Shown here piece by piece: positions 1 through 8,673 of a DNA stretch of 64,000 nt. Location: contig NZ_CP095046.1 of assembly GCF_022919215.1 (NCBI RefSeq), forward strand, positions 2,346,501 to 2,410,500. The letters run 5' to 3'. Each line of letters starts with the position of its first letter. The stretch's first letter is position 1. Source of the DNA: Hymenobacter cellulosilyticus. Lineage in GTDB: Bacteria > Bacteroidota > Bacteroidia > Cytophagales > Hymenobacteraceae. The position numbers and the translations under genes were made by a program. Below the pieces are notes generated by a model, which had not been told where the DNA came from, did no database searches, and was given only the letters and a program-made list of their open reading frames with translations.

Positions 1-741
1 TATAATGAGCAAGTGCCCGAACAGCAGTTGCCGCTCACGTTCAATAAGTCGTTAGAGCTGGATCATCTCTCATTTGCCTTCCCCAAGGAAGACCGGCTGG
101 TGCTGCAGGAAGTCACGCTCAAGATTCGAAAAGGGGAGAAGATCGGGTTTATCGGCAGCTCGGGCTCGGGCAAAACGACGCTGATGAACGTGCTGCTACG
201 CTTCTATACCGAGCAGCACGGAAAAATATTGGTCGATGGGCAGCCGCTTACGGCCCAGCACCTGCAAGCCTGGCACAGCATCATTGGCTACGTCAAGCAG
301 GATACGTTCCTGATGCAAGCCTCCATTAAGGACAATATCACCCTGGGCGACCCTGTAGTAGATGAGGCACGCTTGCAGTACGCCATTGAGCAGGCCTCTT
401 TGCAAAACTTTATTCAGGGCTTGCCGTTAGGCGCCGATACGCTTATCGGTGAGCGAGGTTCCAAGCTCTCGGGCGGGCAGCGCCAGCGAATCGGCATTGC
501 CCGCGCTATGTACAAGCGTACCGAAATCCTGATGCTGGACGAGGCTACCAGCGCCCTCGACAACGAAACCGAACGGGAAGTGAACGAGGCTATCAACAAG
601 CTTTCCCAGACGGATATGACCATTCTCATCATTGCGCACCGCATCACCACGCTACGAGAGTGTGACCGTATCTACGAGTTGAATCAAGGTCGTATCGTGG
701 CTGAACACCAGTACGCCGACCTCGCCCACACCATCGTATAA
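1..741 (+). CDS. ABC transporter ATP-binding domain, C-terminal part (glycan flippase-like), partial
   Basis: The reading frame is open to base 1, so the gene starts before the window. The visible 246 residues are the nucleotide-binding domain of an exporter-type ABC protein: Walker A (GSSGSGKTT), signature (LSGGQRQR), Walker B (ILMLDEATSALD) and the switch histidine (AHR) are all intact. By family knowledge, half-transporters with this domain at the C-terminus include MsbA and the PglK/WlaB lipid-linked oligosaccharide flippases. Because the next genes build and transfer sugars, a role in flipping lipid-linked glycan across the inner membrane is inferred; the transmembrane domain that would support this lies outside the window. 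It ends 41 nt before the aminotransferase gene and is probably co-transcribed with it. Confidence 0.88.
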   Translation, partial: YNEQVPEQQLPLTFNKSLELDHLSFAFPKEDRLVLQEVTLKIRKGEKIGFIGSSGSGKTTLMNVLLRFYTEQHGKILVDGQPLTAQHLQAWHSIIGYVKQDTFLMQASIKDNITLGDPVVDEARLQYAIEQASLQNFIQGLPLGADTLIGERGSKLSGGQRQRIGIARAMYKRTEILMLDEATSALDNETEREVNEAINKLSQTDMTILIIAHRITTLRECDRIYELNQGRIVAEHQYADLAHTIV

Positions 742-782
742 GTGCCCGGCTGCTTCATAGCCCGTTTTCAAATCTGATTTAC

Positions 783-1858
783 ATGAGTATCAACGTTACA
801 AAGTCGTACCTGCCTCCTCTGGAAGAATATGTTGGCTACCTGAACGGTATCTGGGAGCGGGGCTGGTTGACGAACAATGGTCCGCTGGTGCAGCAGCTGG
901 AAGCAGACCTGAGCACTGCCCTGAGCGGCGCCCGGGTGCAGTTCATGTCGAATGGCACGATTGCCTTACAAGTGGCCATCAAAGCCCTGCAGCTGACTGG
1001 CGAAATCATTACCACGCCGTTTTCTTACGTGGCTACGACCACAGCCATTCTCTGGGAAGGCTGCGAGCCGGTGTTTGTGGATATCGAAGAGCAAACCTTT
1101 TGCATTGATGCCACCAAGATTGAGGCGGCCATTACGCCCCGTACCTCGGCTATTCTAGCTACCCACGTCTACGGGTACCCCTGTGACGTGCTGGCTATTG
1201 AGGAAATTGCCAAGCGCCACAACTTGAAAGTAATCTACGATGGTGCCCATGCCTTTGGCGTAACGGTGCACGGCCGGTCTTTGCTGGCTTACGGCGATAT
1301 TACCACCTGCAGCTTCCACGCCACCAAGCTGTTTCACACCAGCGAAGGCGGCGCCATTATCACCATGGACGAGGAGCTGGCCCAAAAAGTGTGGCTCTAC
1401 AAATCATTCGGTCATATCGGCGACGAGTATTACTCCCTGGGCGTCAACGGCAAGAACTCTGAATTCCACGCCGCTATGGGCTTGTGCAATCTGCCCGGGT
1501 TCCGGAGTTTATTGAGGCCCGGCGCCAGGTAGCTGAGCTTTACCACGCCGAGCTGAGCTCCTTGCCCCTGCGCTACCCCATTACCCCGGCCGATACGGAG
1601 TACAACTACTCCTACTTTCCTGTCATCTTCGATAGTGAAGCCCAGATGCAACGGGTGAAAGACGCCCTAGCTGCAAACGGCATCAACACCCGCCGCTACT
1701 TCTTCCCCTCGCTCAACAAGCTGCCCTACCACACCGGCGCCGACTGCCCCGTATCCGAGGATATTTCGCTGCGCGTGCTGTGTCTGCCGTTTTACCAGCA
1801 ACTGGAGCAAGACGATGTGCGCCGTATCAGCCGGCTTATTCGGGAGAATTACGCATGA
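783..1858 (+). CDS. DegT/DnrJ/EryC1/StrS sugar aminotransferase (one apparent frameshift)
   Basis: PLP-dependent nucleotide-sugar aminotransferase, type I fold. The motif SFHATKLFHTSEGG carries the Schiff-base lysine, and YDGAHAFG matches the cofactor-binding aspartate region. Such enzymes transaminate dTDP- or UDP-keto-deoxyhexoses; the exact sugar (3-amino or 4-amino, FdtB/VioA type) cannot be told from the sequence. The frame breaks at CCCGGG (1494-1499): one extra C restores LPRVPEFIEARRQ and a protein of about 358 residues, the usual length. The stop overlaps the start of the following WbqC gene (ATGA), a sign of translational coupling. The break is more likely a sequencing error than a mutation, since every similar break in the window is a loss from a G/C run. 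Confidence 0.88.
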
Positions 1859-2562
1859 GGCTAGCCATTATGCAGCCCTACCTGTTCCCGTACCTGGGCT
1901 ATTTTCAGTTACTGGGGGCGGTAGACCGGTTCGTGATGTATGATGACGTGCAGTTTATGCTGCAGGGCTGGATTAACCGCAATAATATTCTGGTAGGCGG
2001 CAAGCCACTGTTGTTTACGCTGCCGCTGGAAGGCAGCAGTGCCAACCGTACCATCCGCGAAACGACGGTGCATACCCGGCTGTTTCCGGCCTGGGCAACC
2101 AAGTTTTTGCGGACGCTGCAGCAGAACTACAGCAAAGCTCCGCATCTGGCACCGGTGCTCGACATGGTAAGCCAGGTTTTCGACCAGGCAGCCGGCAAGT
2201 CTATTGCGGACGTGTCCCTGGAAAGCATTCGGCAGGTGCACCGGTATCTGGGGCTGCCCAGTGAAATAGTGCCCACCTCGGCCGTGTACCAGAATGCTCA
2301 CCTGAGCGGCCCGACCCGGGTGCTGGACATATGCCGGCAGGAAAAAGCCACGCAGTACATCAACCCCATCAACGGGCGCAGCTTGTACACGGAATCAGCG
2401 TTTGACGACGCCGGTGTCAAGCTCAACTTCCTGCAGATGGAGAACGTACCCTACAAACAGCTGAAAGGAGACTTTGTACCTTCCTTATCCGTGCTGGACG
2501 CGCTGATGTTCAATGAGCCAGCTGCCGTGCATGAATTGCTGCAAGCCTATACGCTGGTTTAA
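1855..2562 (+). CDS. WbqC family protein 1
   Basis: A 235-residue WbqC-like protein (PF08889 type). The hallmark IMQPYLFPYLGYF lies at the N-terminus, followed by FVMYDDVQF, WINRN and, near the C-terminus, the conserved INPINGRSLY. WbqC proteins occur in O-antigen and other polysaccharide loci, often beside DegT aminotransferases, but their reaction is not settled, so no function is assigned. The ATG at 1855 overlaps the aminotransferase stop and puts the family motif at residue 5, which fixes the start. A second, more divergent copy follows directly, suggesting two related steps or a heteromeric enzyme. Confidence 0.88.
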   Translation: MRLAIMQPYLFPYLGYFQLLGAVDRFVMYDDVQFMLQGWINRNNILVGGKPLLFTLPLEGSSANRTIRETTVHTRLFPAWATKFLRTLQQNYSKAPHLAPVLDMVSQVFDQAAGKSIADVSLESIRQVHRYLGLPSEIVPTSAVYQNAHLSGPTRVLDICRQEKATQYINPINGRSLYTESAFDDAGVKLNFLQMENVPYKQLKGDFVPSLSVLDALMFNEPAAVHELLQAYTLV

Positions 2563-2612
2563 CTGCAGCCTCTACCTGCGGAACTGGCTATTTTTCTTTT
2601 TACTCCTTATTC

Positions 2613-3358
2613 ATGGAAGTTTCGTCCCTTACAACGCCCATCAAAGCGGAAAAAGTGGCTATTATGCAGCCCTATTTCTTTCCGTACCTGGGGTACTTTG
2701 CCCTTATCAAGCACACTGATTTCTTTGTTTCCTTCGACCCGGTGCAGTATATCCGCAAGGGCTGGATTAACCGGAACCGGGTGTTGAAGCCGAATGAGAG
2801 CTGGCAGTATATCACGGCCCCCATTCAGGGCACCGACCGGGAAGCGTTGATCAAGGACGTGCTGGTAACGGAAGGCGACGCCTGGAAAACCCAGATTCTG
2901 CGTCAGCTGGAGCACTATAAGAAACGCTCCCCGTACTACGCCGAAGTAAAGGCCCTGCTGGAGCGGTGCTTCGCTAACCCTGAGCTGAGCATCAGCCGCC
3001 TCAACACGTTTTACCTGGCGCAGGTCTGCGAGTACCTCGAAATTCCGTTCAACCACGCCGTGTTTTCGGATATGAACCTGGAGTTGGGCCCCGTAACGGC
3101 ACCCGACGAGTGGGCCTTGCGCACGTCCCAGGCTATGGGAGCCACTACCTACATCAACCCGCCGGGTGGTCGGGAGTTCTTCAACGCGGAGAAGTATGAG
3201 CAGGGGGAATAGATCTGCAATTCCTCGACATTCGACTGGAGCCCTACAGCCAGCGGCGGCCCACGTTCGAAGCCGGCCTGTCCATCGTGGACGTTCTCAT
3301 GTTCAATACCCCCGAGCAGGTGCGCACCATGCTCGATGCCATTGAGCTAGGAAAGTGA
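2613..3358 (+). CDS. WbqC family protein 2 (one apparent frameshift)
   Basis: Second WbqC-like protein, with IMQPYFFPYLGYF, WINRNRV and INPPGGREFF. Its frame is lost at a run of five G (3203-3207). Adding one G restores EQGGIDLQFLDIRLEPY and an in-frame stop at 3356-3358, giving 248 residues, very close to its neighbour. Without the correction the protein would lack the last 50 residues, which match the end of copy 1 (SLSVLDALMFN versus SIVDVLMFN). The restored stop overlaps the GTG start of the next gene. The catalytic role of the family is unknown. Confidence 0.82.
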
Positions 3359-4350
3359 AAAAGTATATCGGGGGATTTCTGGAGTTAGAGTTATTTGGAA
3401 AGCCGGGCCCGGGCTACCATGCCGGTGCCCTGGCATTTCAGAATGCCCGGGCCTGCGTCAGCCACATCATCAGGCGCACACAGATGCAGCGGGTATGGCT
3501 GCCTTTCTATACCTGCAATGCCTTGCTCCAGCCCTTTGAGCAAGCCGGGGTGCCGTACGAGTTCTACGCCCTGGATGAGCAGCTGGAGCTGCGCGGGGTG
3601 CCCGAATCCTTGCCCGCCGGCGAGTACGTCGTATACGTCAACTATTTCGGTTTAAAGAATGAGTATGTGCAGCAGCTCGACGGCCAGTATCGGCAGCAGC
3701 TGCTGGTCGATAATACCCAGGACTTTTTTGCGCACGGCTACGCCCACGGCTGGGGCTTCAACTCCGCCCGTAAAGCCTTTGGGGTGCCCGACGGCGGCTT
3801 CCTCTACGGTCCGGCCGCGGAGCTGGGCACGGCAGAGGAGTATCCCGTTTTCACGGAGTACCACGCTGGCTACCTCATTGACCGGCTCCGCGGCGCTCAG
3901 GCCCAATCCTACGACGGATTTGTGGCCTATGAGCAGACGCTGGGCAGTGAGCCTTTCCGCATCTCGGAGTTTTCGGCTTCCTTGCTTTCCCAGGTCGACT
4001 ACGAGGCGGTAATAGCGCGGCGGCGCACCAACTTCGCGTATTATCATGCCCAACTCAAGGAGCTGAACACGGTGGCATTTCCGCTGGAGCTGCCTGAGTT
4101 GCCGGCCGATACCGTGCCTTTCTGCTATCCGCTGCTGGCTGCCTCGGGCTCCACGCTCAACCGCCGGGCGTTGTTCGAGCAGAATTTGTTTATTCCTACC
4201 CTCTGGCCCGACGTACTGACGCGGCAGGGCTCCGGCTTCGACTGGGAGCGTAACTTTACGCAGGCGCTGCTGCCCTTGCCCGTTGACCACCGCTACGGCC
4301 GTGAGGAACTGGATAAGGTAATAGCCGCCGTACGTGCTCAACTAGTTTAA
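3355..4350 (+). CDS. Divergent PLP-fold (DegT-like) aminotransferase homologue
   Basis: A 331-residue protein that resembles DegT-family aminotransferases in layout but is clearly divergent. The segment DNTQDFFAHGYAHGWGFNSARKAFG-VPDGG (split here) corresponds to the aspartate that contacts the pyridine ring, then the lysine region and the following GG. The lysine in ARKAFG is the best Schiff-base candidate. The N-terminal small-molecule pocket of classic DegT enzymes is only weakly recognisable, so it may be an aminotransferase, a dehydratase-like relative or an inactive homologue. A GTG start at 3355 overlaps the stop of the WbqC gene; no good ATG lies nearby. It belongs to a WbqC-WbqC-PLP-GNAT cassette. 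Confidence 0.72.
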   Translation: MKKYIGGFLELELFGKPGPGYHAGALAFQNARACVSHIIRRTQMQRVWLPFYTCNALLQPFEQAGVPYEFYALDEQLELRGVPESLPAGEYVVYVNYFGLKNEYVQQLDGQYRQQLLVDNTQDFFAHGYAHGWGFNSARKAFGVPDGGFLYGPAAELGTAEEYPVFTEYHAGYLIDRLRGAQAQSYDGFVAYEQTLGSEPFRISEFSASLLSQVDYEAVIARRRTNFAYYHAQLKELNTVAFPLELPELPADTVPFCYPLLAASGSTLNRRALFEQNLFIPTLWPDVLTRQGSGFDWERNFTQALLPLPVDHRYGREELDKVIAAVRAQLV

Positions 4351-4356
4351 TTTCTC

Positions 4357-4890
4357 ATGGCCTCCGACCTGTACCTGCGCGAAATTGAGCGCACCGATTT
4401 GCCCCGCATCAACCAGTGGCGTAACGACCCGGAACTGATTGGCTACCTGGGCGCCAACTTCTTCTTTATCGGAGCCGGAATTGATGAGCGCTGGTTCGAC
4501 GGCTACCTTGCCAACCGCGACAAAGCCGTACGCCTGGCCATTGTGGTCGGCCCCGACCAGCGGCACATCGGCAATGTGCAGCTTACCAGCATTCACCCCA
4601 TCAACCGCACGGCCGAATTCTCCATCTTCATTGGCGACAAGGACTATTGGTCGGCTGGGCACGGCCGGGTGGCTACGGAGCAAATCCTGCAGCACGGCTT
4701 CAACGACCTGAACCTGAACCGTATCTATCTGACCCTGCTGCAGGAAAACGAGCGGGCCCGCCGGATGTACCAGCGCCTGGGCTTCAAGGAAGAGGGTTGC
4801 CAGCGCCAGGCTATCTTCAAAGGTGGACGTTACCACGACGTATTGGAAATGGCCATGTTACGGGAAGAGTTTCAACAGTTGCAAGCCTAA
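4357..4890 (+). CDS. GNAT N-acetyltransferase (RimJ/RimL-like)
   Basis: A 177-residue acetyltransferase. The N-terminus (LYLREIERTDLPRINQWRNDP) is typical of the RimJ/RimL branch, and the acetyl-CoA region is followed by the common ENERARRMYQRLGF segment with the beta-bulge helix. In a glycan locus next to aminotransferase genes the likely substrate is the amino group of a nucleotide-activated amino sugar, as with PseH-type enzymes; this is inference. The start is 6 nt after the previous stop, and its own stop overlaps the next gene (TAATG), so it sits in the middle of one operon. Confidence 0.85.
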   Translation: MASDLYLREIERTDLPRINQWRNDPELIGYLGANFFFIGAGIDERWFDGYLANRDKAVRLAIVVGPDQRHIGNVQLTSIHPINRTAEFSIFIGDKDYWSAGHGRVATEQILQHGFNDLNLNRIYLTLLQENERARRMYQRLGFKEEGCQRQAIFKGGRYHDVLEMAMLREEFQQLQA

Positions 4891-5828
4891 TGGAAACGCA
4901 GCCGCAGCCGATGGTTAGCGTGATGATGATTACCTATAATCACGCACCCTACCTGCCCCAGGCCCTGGACAGCATCCTGATGCAGGAGCGCGACTTCAGC
5001 CTGGAAATTGTTATCGGCGAGGATTGCTCGCCGGATAACACCCGGGCCATTGTGCTCGACTATCAGCGCCGGTATCCGGATATCATTCGCCCGTTGTTGC
5101 CCGAGAAAAACATCGGAGCCATGAACAACCAGGTGCAGGTGATGGAAGCCTGCCGCGGCCGGTACGTGGCGGTTCTGGAAGGTGACGACTACTGGACCGA
5201 CCCGCGCAAGCTGCAGCGCCAGGTCGACTATCTGAATGCCCATCCCGAGGCGGCGTTGGTTTTTACCGACTGCTCGCTCGTGGATGAGCAGGGCCAGATA
5301 ATTCAGGAGCACTACGTACCGGCCCGGGCCCACCGCAACTACAACCTGCGGGAGCTTTTGCAGGAATACTGCCCGCCAACCCTCACGGTACTTTACCGGA
5401 ACGTGGTGCCGACCATGCCGCTGCCCTTCCGCAAGGTGACGAATGGAGACTATGCCCTGTTCTCGCTGATTGCCGAGCACGGCACGCTCAATTACCTGCC
5501 TGGCATTACGGCGCACTACCGCCGACACGGGGGTGGCGTATGGTCGTCGCAAAACCAGGAAAAGCAGTTTCGCAACAACCTAAACACCGGGCTGGTAATG
5601 CTGAACTACTTCGGCCCGGAGTACTACGCCAACCTGATGCCGGTGCTCAACTGGTATTATACCCAATTGTGCGCCTTACTCTGGCAGCAAAAGCGCTACA
5701 AGGATTTCTGGCAGCTCTACCGGGACTTTGCCTCGGTATCGATGCAAACCAAAAACAAGGAGCTGCCGGCGTTTACGCTGAAGCTGCTCACCGGGCGCTT
5801 GCCGAAATCTACCCTACATCCTGCCTAG
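4890..5828 (+). CDS. Glycosyltransferase family 2
   Basis: A 312-residue GT-A fold glycosyltransferase. It opens with VSVMMITYNHAPYLPQALDS, has IGEDCSPDNT for nucleotide binding and EGDDYWTDP as the DxD metal/nucleotide-sugar site. A longer reading frame exists upstream but runs through the acetyltransferase gene; the ATG at 4890, overlapping the previous stop, is the natural start. It should be a cytoplasmic enzyme adding a sugar to the growing lipid-linked oligosaccharide; donor and acceptor cannot be predicted. There are no transmembrane segments. Confidence 0.88.
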   Translation: METQPQPMVSVMMITYNHAPYLPQALDSILMQERDFSLEIVIGEDCSPDNTRAIVLDYQRRYPDIIRPLLPEKNIGAMNNQVQVMEACRGRYVAVLEGDDYWTDPRKLQRQVDYLNAHPEAALVFTDCSLVDEQGQIIQEHYVPARAHRNYNLRELLQEYCPPTLTVLYRNVVPTMPLPFRKVTNGDYALFSLIAEHGTLNYLPGITAHYRRHGGGVWSSQNQEKQFRNNLNTGLVMLNYFGPEYYANLMPVLNWYYTQLCALLWQQKRYKDFWQLYRDFASVSMQTKNKELPAFTLKLLTGRLPKSTLHPA

Positions 5829-5861
5829 CCTAAGCTCCGGGCTGCAAATCGTCAAATTCTT

Positions 5862-6938
5862 GTGCCTTCTGCCCAATCCAATTTTATGGCTCCTGCGGCC
5901 GTCCAACCCGGCGTTACGCTGCTGATCTGCACCCACAACGGCGCAGGCCGGCTGGCGGAAGTGCTGCGCTACGTAGCGGCCCAGCAGGTGGCACCGGAAG
6001 TGCCGTGGGAAGTGCTGCTTATCAGCAATGCCTCCCAGGACGATACGCTGGCCGTGGCCGAGCGGCTGGGCAGGGAGTTGTTGCCTACCGCTGTAACCTA
6101 CCGCGTACTCGACGAGCCCAAGCCCGGCAAGGAAAACGCCCTGGTGCGCGGCCTGCACGAAGCCCGCTACGAAGCCGTAGCCATTGTGGACGACGACAAC
6201 CTGCTAGCGCCCGACTACACCCAGATTGCCTTCGAGGTAATGCAGGCCCACCCGGAAATCGGGTTGCTGGGGGCCCGGGCCACGGGCGGCTACGAGGTGC
6301 CACCGCCCGCCTGGTTTAAGGACGTAGAAGCCGTGTACGCCATCGGGCCGCAGAACGGGGGCGTGAGCGGCCCGTATCCCGACAAGGAAGGCTTTGTGTA
6401 CGGGGCGGGCTCCGTGGTACGCCGCTCGGGCTGGCAGAAGCTGCAGCAGCACGGGTTTCACTTCCTGACCCAGGTGCAGCGCGGCAAAGTACTAGCTGGC
6501 GGCGAAGATATTGAACTGGGCGAGGCCCTGCGCCTGGCCGGCTATAAGCTTTGGTACGACGAAAGGCTCCGGTTTCAACACTTCATGTACCGCAACCGCC
6601 TGACCTGGGAGTACTTGCTACGCATTGGCCCCGGGGCGCCGTCGGCTCTGCTCATCAGCATCGTGTATTACTTCGTGTCCCGGCACCCAAACCTGACCGA
6701 AGCCGCCTTCAACCGACTATATGCCAAACGCCTCGTGTGGCTGGCCAGGGAGCTGGTTCGCCGGGCTGGGGCAGTGGCTACAGTATGGCGCCGGCCGCCG
6801 GCCGAGGGAGAAATGGCTAATTTTGAGGCATTGCGGGTGTTGCACAACTTTCGGGTTTCGCTCGGCAGCCGGGCCGAGGCCCAGCGGCTTTTCCGCGAGG
6901 TCCGGGCCCTGCAGCAGCGCCTGACCGAATCTAAGTAA
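5862..6938 (+). CDS. Glycosyltransferase family 2
   Basis: GT-A glycosyltransferase of about 350 residues. Motifs: VTLLICTHNG at the N-terminus, EPKPGKENAL, and the DxD site in AIVDDDNLLAPDY. A GGEDIELGEALRLAGY block near residue 215 is the usual acceptor/catalytic ED segment. The frame opens at GTG 5862, but ATG 5886 (MAPAAVQPG) also fits and is perhaps the better start. A 33-nt gap separates it from the previous GT gene. The C-terminal third is basic and hydrophobic, consistent with peripheral membrane association. The sugar specificity is unknown. Confidence 0.87.
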   Translation: MPSAQSNFMAPAAVQPGVTLLICTHNGAGRLAEVLRYVAAQQVAPEVPWEVLLISNASQDDTLAVAERLGRELLPTAVTYRVLDEPKPGKENALVRGLHEARYEAVAIVDDDNLLAPDYTQIAFEVMQAHPEIGLLGARATGGYEVPPPAWFKDVEAVYAIGPQNGGVSGPYPDKEGFVYGAGSVVRRSGWQKLQQHGFHFLTQVQRGKVLAGGEDIELGEALRLAGYKLWYDERLRFQHFMYRNRLTWEYLLRIGPGAPSALLISIVYYFVSRHPNLTEAAFNRLYAKRLVWLARELVRRAGAVATVWRRPPAEGEMANFEALRVLHNFRVSLGSRAEAQRLFREVRALQQRLTESK

Positions 6939-6960
6939 CCACTCCGCTGTTTTTTGCCTT

Positions 6961-7602
6961 ATGTCGATACTTGGCCGCGTCCGCAATAAAATCAACGAGG
7001 AGCTTTACCAGCGCCGCCGCCGCCGGGAGCAGCAGCAGTTGCAGAACCGCGACTTTACCCTCATTTCCAATGACTGCTGGGGCGCCGAGGTTTATAAGCA
7101 CTTTGAGTTGCCTTTCAACACGCCCTTCATTGGCCTGATGCTGATGGCACCCGACTACATTGAGCTGCTGCGCAACCCGAAGCACTACCTGAGCCAGCCG
7201 TTGGTATTCCAAGAAAAGTCGCGCTACGACATCATCAATGAGCTGCAGAAAACCCACAAGCACCCGTTTCCCGTGGCCACGCTCGGCGACAAAGTGGAGC
7301 TTCAGTTTCTGCACTACCACTCCCAGCAGGAAGCCGCCGAGAAGTGGCCCCGCCGCGTGGCCCGCATCAACTGGGACAACCTGCGGGTGAAGTTCGACGG
7401 CAGCAAGGACTTCGCCACGCCCGAGCTGGTGCGCGAATTTACCACGCTGCCCTACCAGAAGCTCCTGCTGCTGGAAAAGCCCGTAGCCGGCGTGCCCCAG
7501 TGCGTGGTCGTGCCCGAGTACACGACCAACGGCATGGAGCTGTTCCGCCGCTCCTTGCCGCACTTTGATCTGCTGAACTGGATTCAGCCCAAGTCGGCCT
7601 AG
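6961..7602 (+). CDS. DUF1919 family protein (polysaccharide-locus protein)
   Basis: A 213-residue protein with the DUF1919 pattern: ISNDCWGAEVY near residue 38, then FNTPFIGLML, and a C-terminal HYHSQQEAAEKWPRR-VARIN block. DUF1919 proteins occur in exopolysaccharide and capsule loci and are often annotated as exopolysaccharide biosynthesis proteins, but I know of no established reaction. The N-terminus is a strongly basic helix (RRRRREQQQ). It is flanked by glycosyltransferases on the same strand at short spacing, so it belongs to the glycan operon. Confidence 0.8.
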   Translation: MSILGRVRNKINEELYQRRRRREQQQLQNRDFTLISNDCWGAEVYKHFELPFNTPFIGLMLMAPDYIELLRNPKHYLSQPLVFQEKSRYDIINELQKTHKHPFPVATLGDKVELQFLHYHSQQEAAEKWPRRVARINWDNLRVKFDGSKDFATPELVREFTTLPYQKLLLLEKPVAGVPQCVVVPEYTTNGMELFRRSLPHFDLLNWIQPKSA

Positions 7603-7638
7603 CGCCGCACCCCGTCTTTTACCTGACTTATCGAGCTT

Positions 7639-8656
7639 ATGTCGCCCCGCGTTTCGGTCCTGGTGCCGGTATATAATGTTGAAGCCTACATTCAGGAAAC
7701 CCTGCGCAGTCTGCTCAATCAGACCTACCAGGACTTTGAAATCGTGGTGGTCAACGACCGGTCGACGGACCAGACGGCCGAGCGGATTGCTGAGCTCAAC
7801 GACCCGCGCATCCATCTGTATACCAACGAGGTAAACCTGGGCCGAGCCGGTACCGACAATTACGGTATGACCCTGGTGCGGGGCGAGCTGGTAGCCAAGA
7901 TGGACGGCGACGACCTGTGTCACCCCGAGCGGCTGGCCAAGCAGGTGGCTTTCCTGGATGCCCACCCCGAAGTCGACATCGTGGGCAGCTGGGTGCAATG
8001 CTTCGGGCCGGGCAGATGCTGTTTGAGTACCCTGCCCACCCCGACGATACCCGGGCCATGATGGTCTTCAACATGACCATCGGCAACCCCTCGGTGATGC
8101 TGCGCACCAGCTTATGGCGCGAAAAAGGCATGCACTATACCAATGCCCTGCGTCAGACCGAGGACTACGACTTTTTCGGACGCTACCTGGCCCAGCTCAC
8201 CATTGCCAACCTGCCCGAAGTTCTGGTGCAGTACCGCGTACTGGCCCACAGCGTGCGGCCCGCCGTGTATGAGGAGCGCCTGCGCGTGGCCAACCAGATT
8301 CGGGAGCGGCTGCTGGGCACCTTTGGCGTGCCGTACTCGGAGCGGGAGCTGCACCTGCACAATACCATTTCCCATCATCCTTTTCAGCTGGGCGACATCA
8401 CTCTGGCCGAGGTGCACGACTGGCTCTGGAAAATCTACACCAGCAACGAGCAGAGCCGGTTTGCCGACTCGGCCGCCATGCTCCGGGCCGTAGCCGAGCG
8501 GTGGTTTCTGACCTGCTACCTCAACCCCGACCGGAGCTACAACTCCTGGCGCGAGTATTTCCGCCAGCCCCTGGCCAAGCACTACAAGCTGGCCCCCGCT
8601 TATTTGCTAAATTTGCGGTCAAAAATTTCGTGCTGCGCCACCTGAAGCGCCGCTAG
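7639..8656 (+). CDS. Glycosyltransferase family 2 (one or two apparent frameshifts)
   Basis: GT-A glycosyltransferase. The first half has VSVLVPVYNVEAYIQETL, VNDRSTDQT and the DxD site in KMDGDDLCHPERL. The frame is lost at GGG (8005-8007); adding a G restores CFGAGQMLFEYPAHPDD, followed by the ED motif in RQTEDYDFFGRY. In that frame the stop is at 8643-8645. A second one-base loss near 8606 would instead give an ending AKFAVKNFVLRHLKRR with the stop at 8654-8656, which looks more natural for a GT2 protein; I use that end but it is less certain. The length is then about 339 residues. Confidence 0.8.
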
Positions 8657-8673
8657 GTTTGTTCTTTTTCCGC

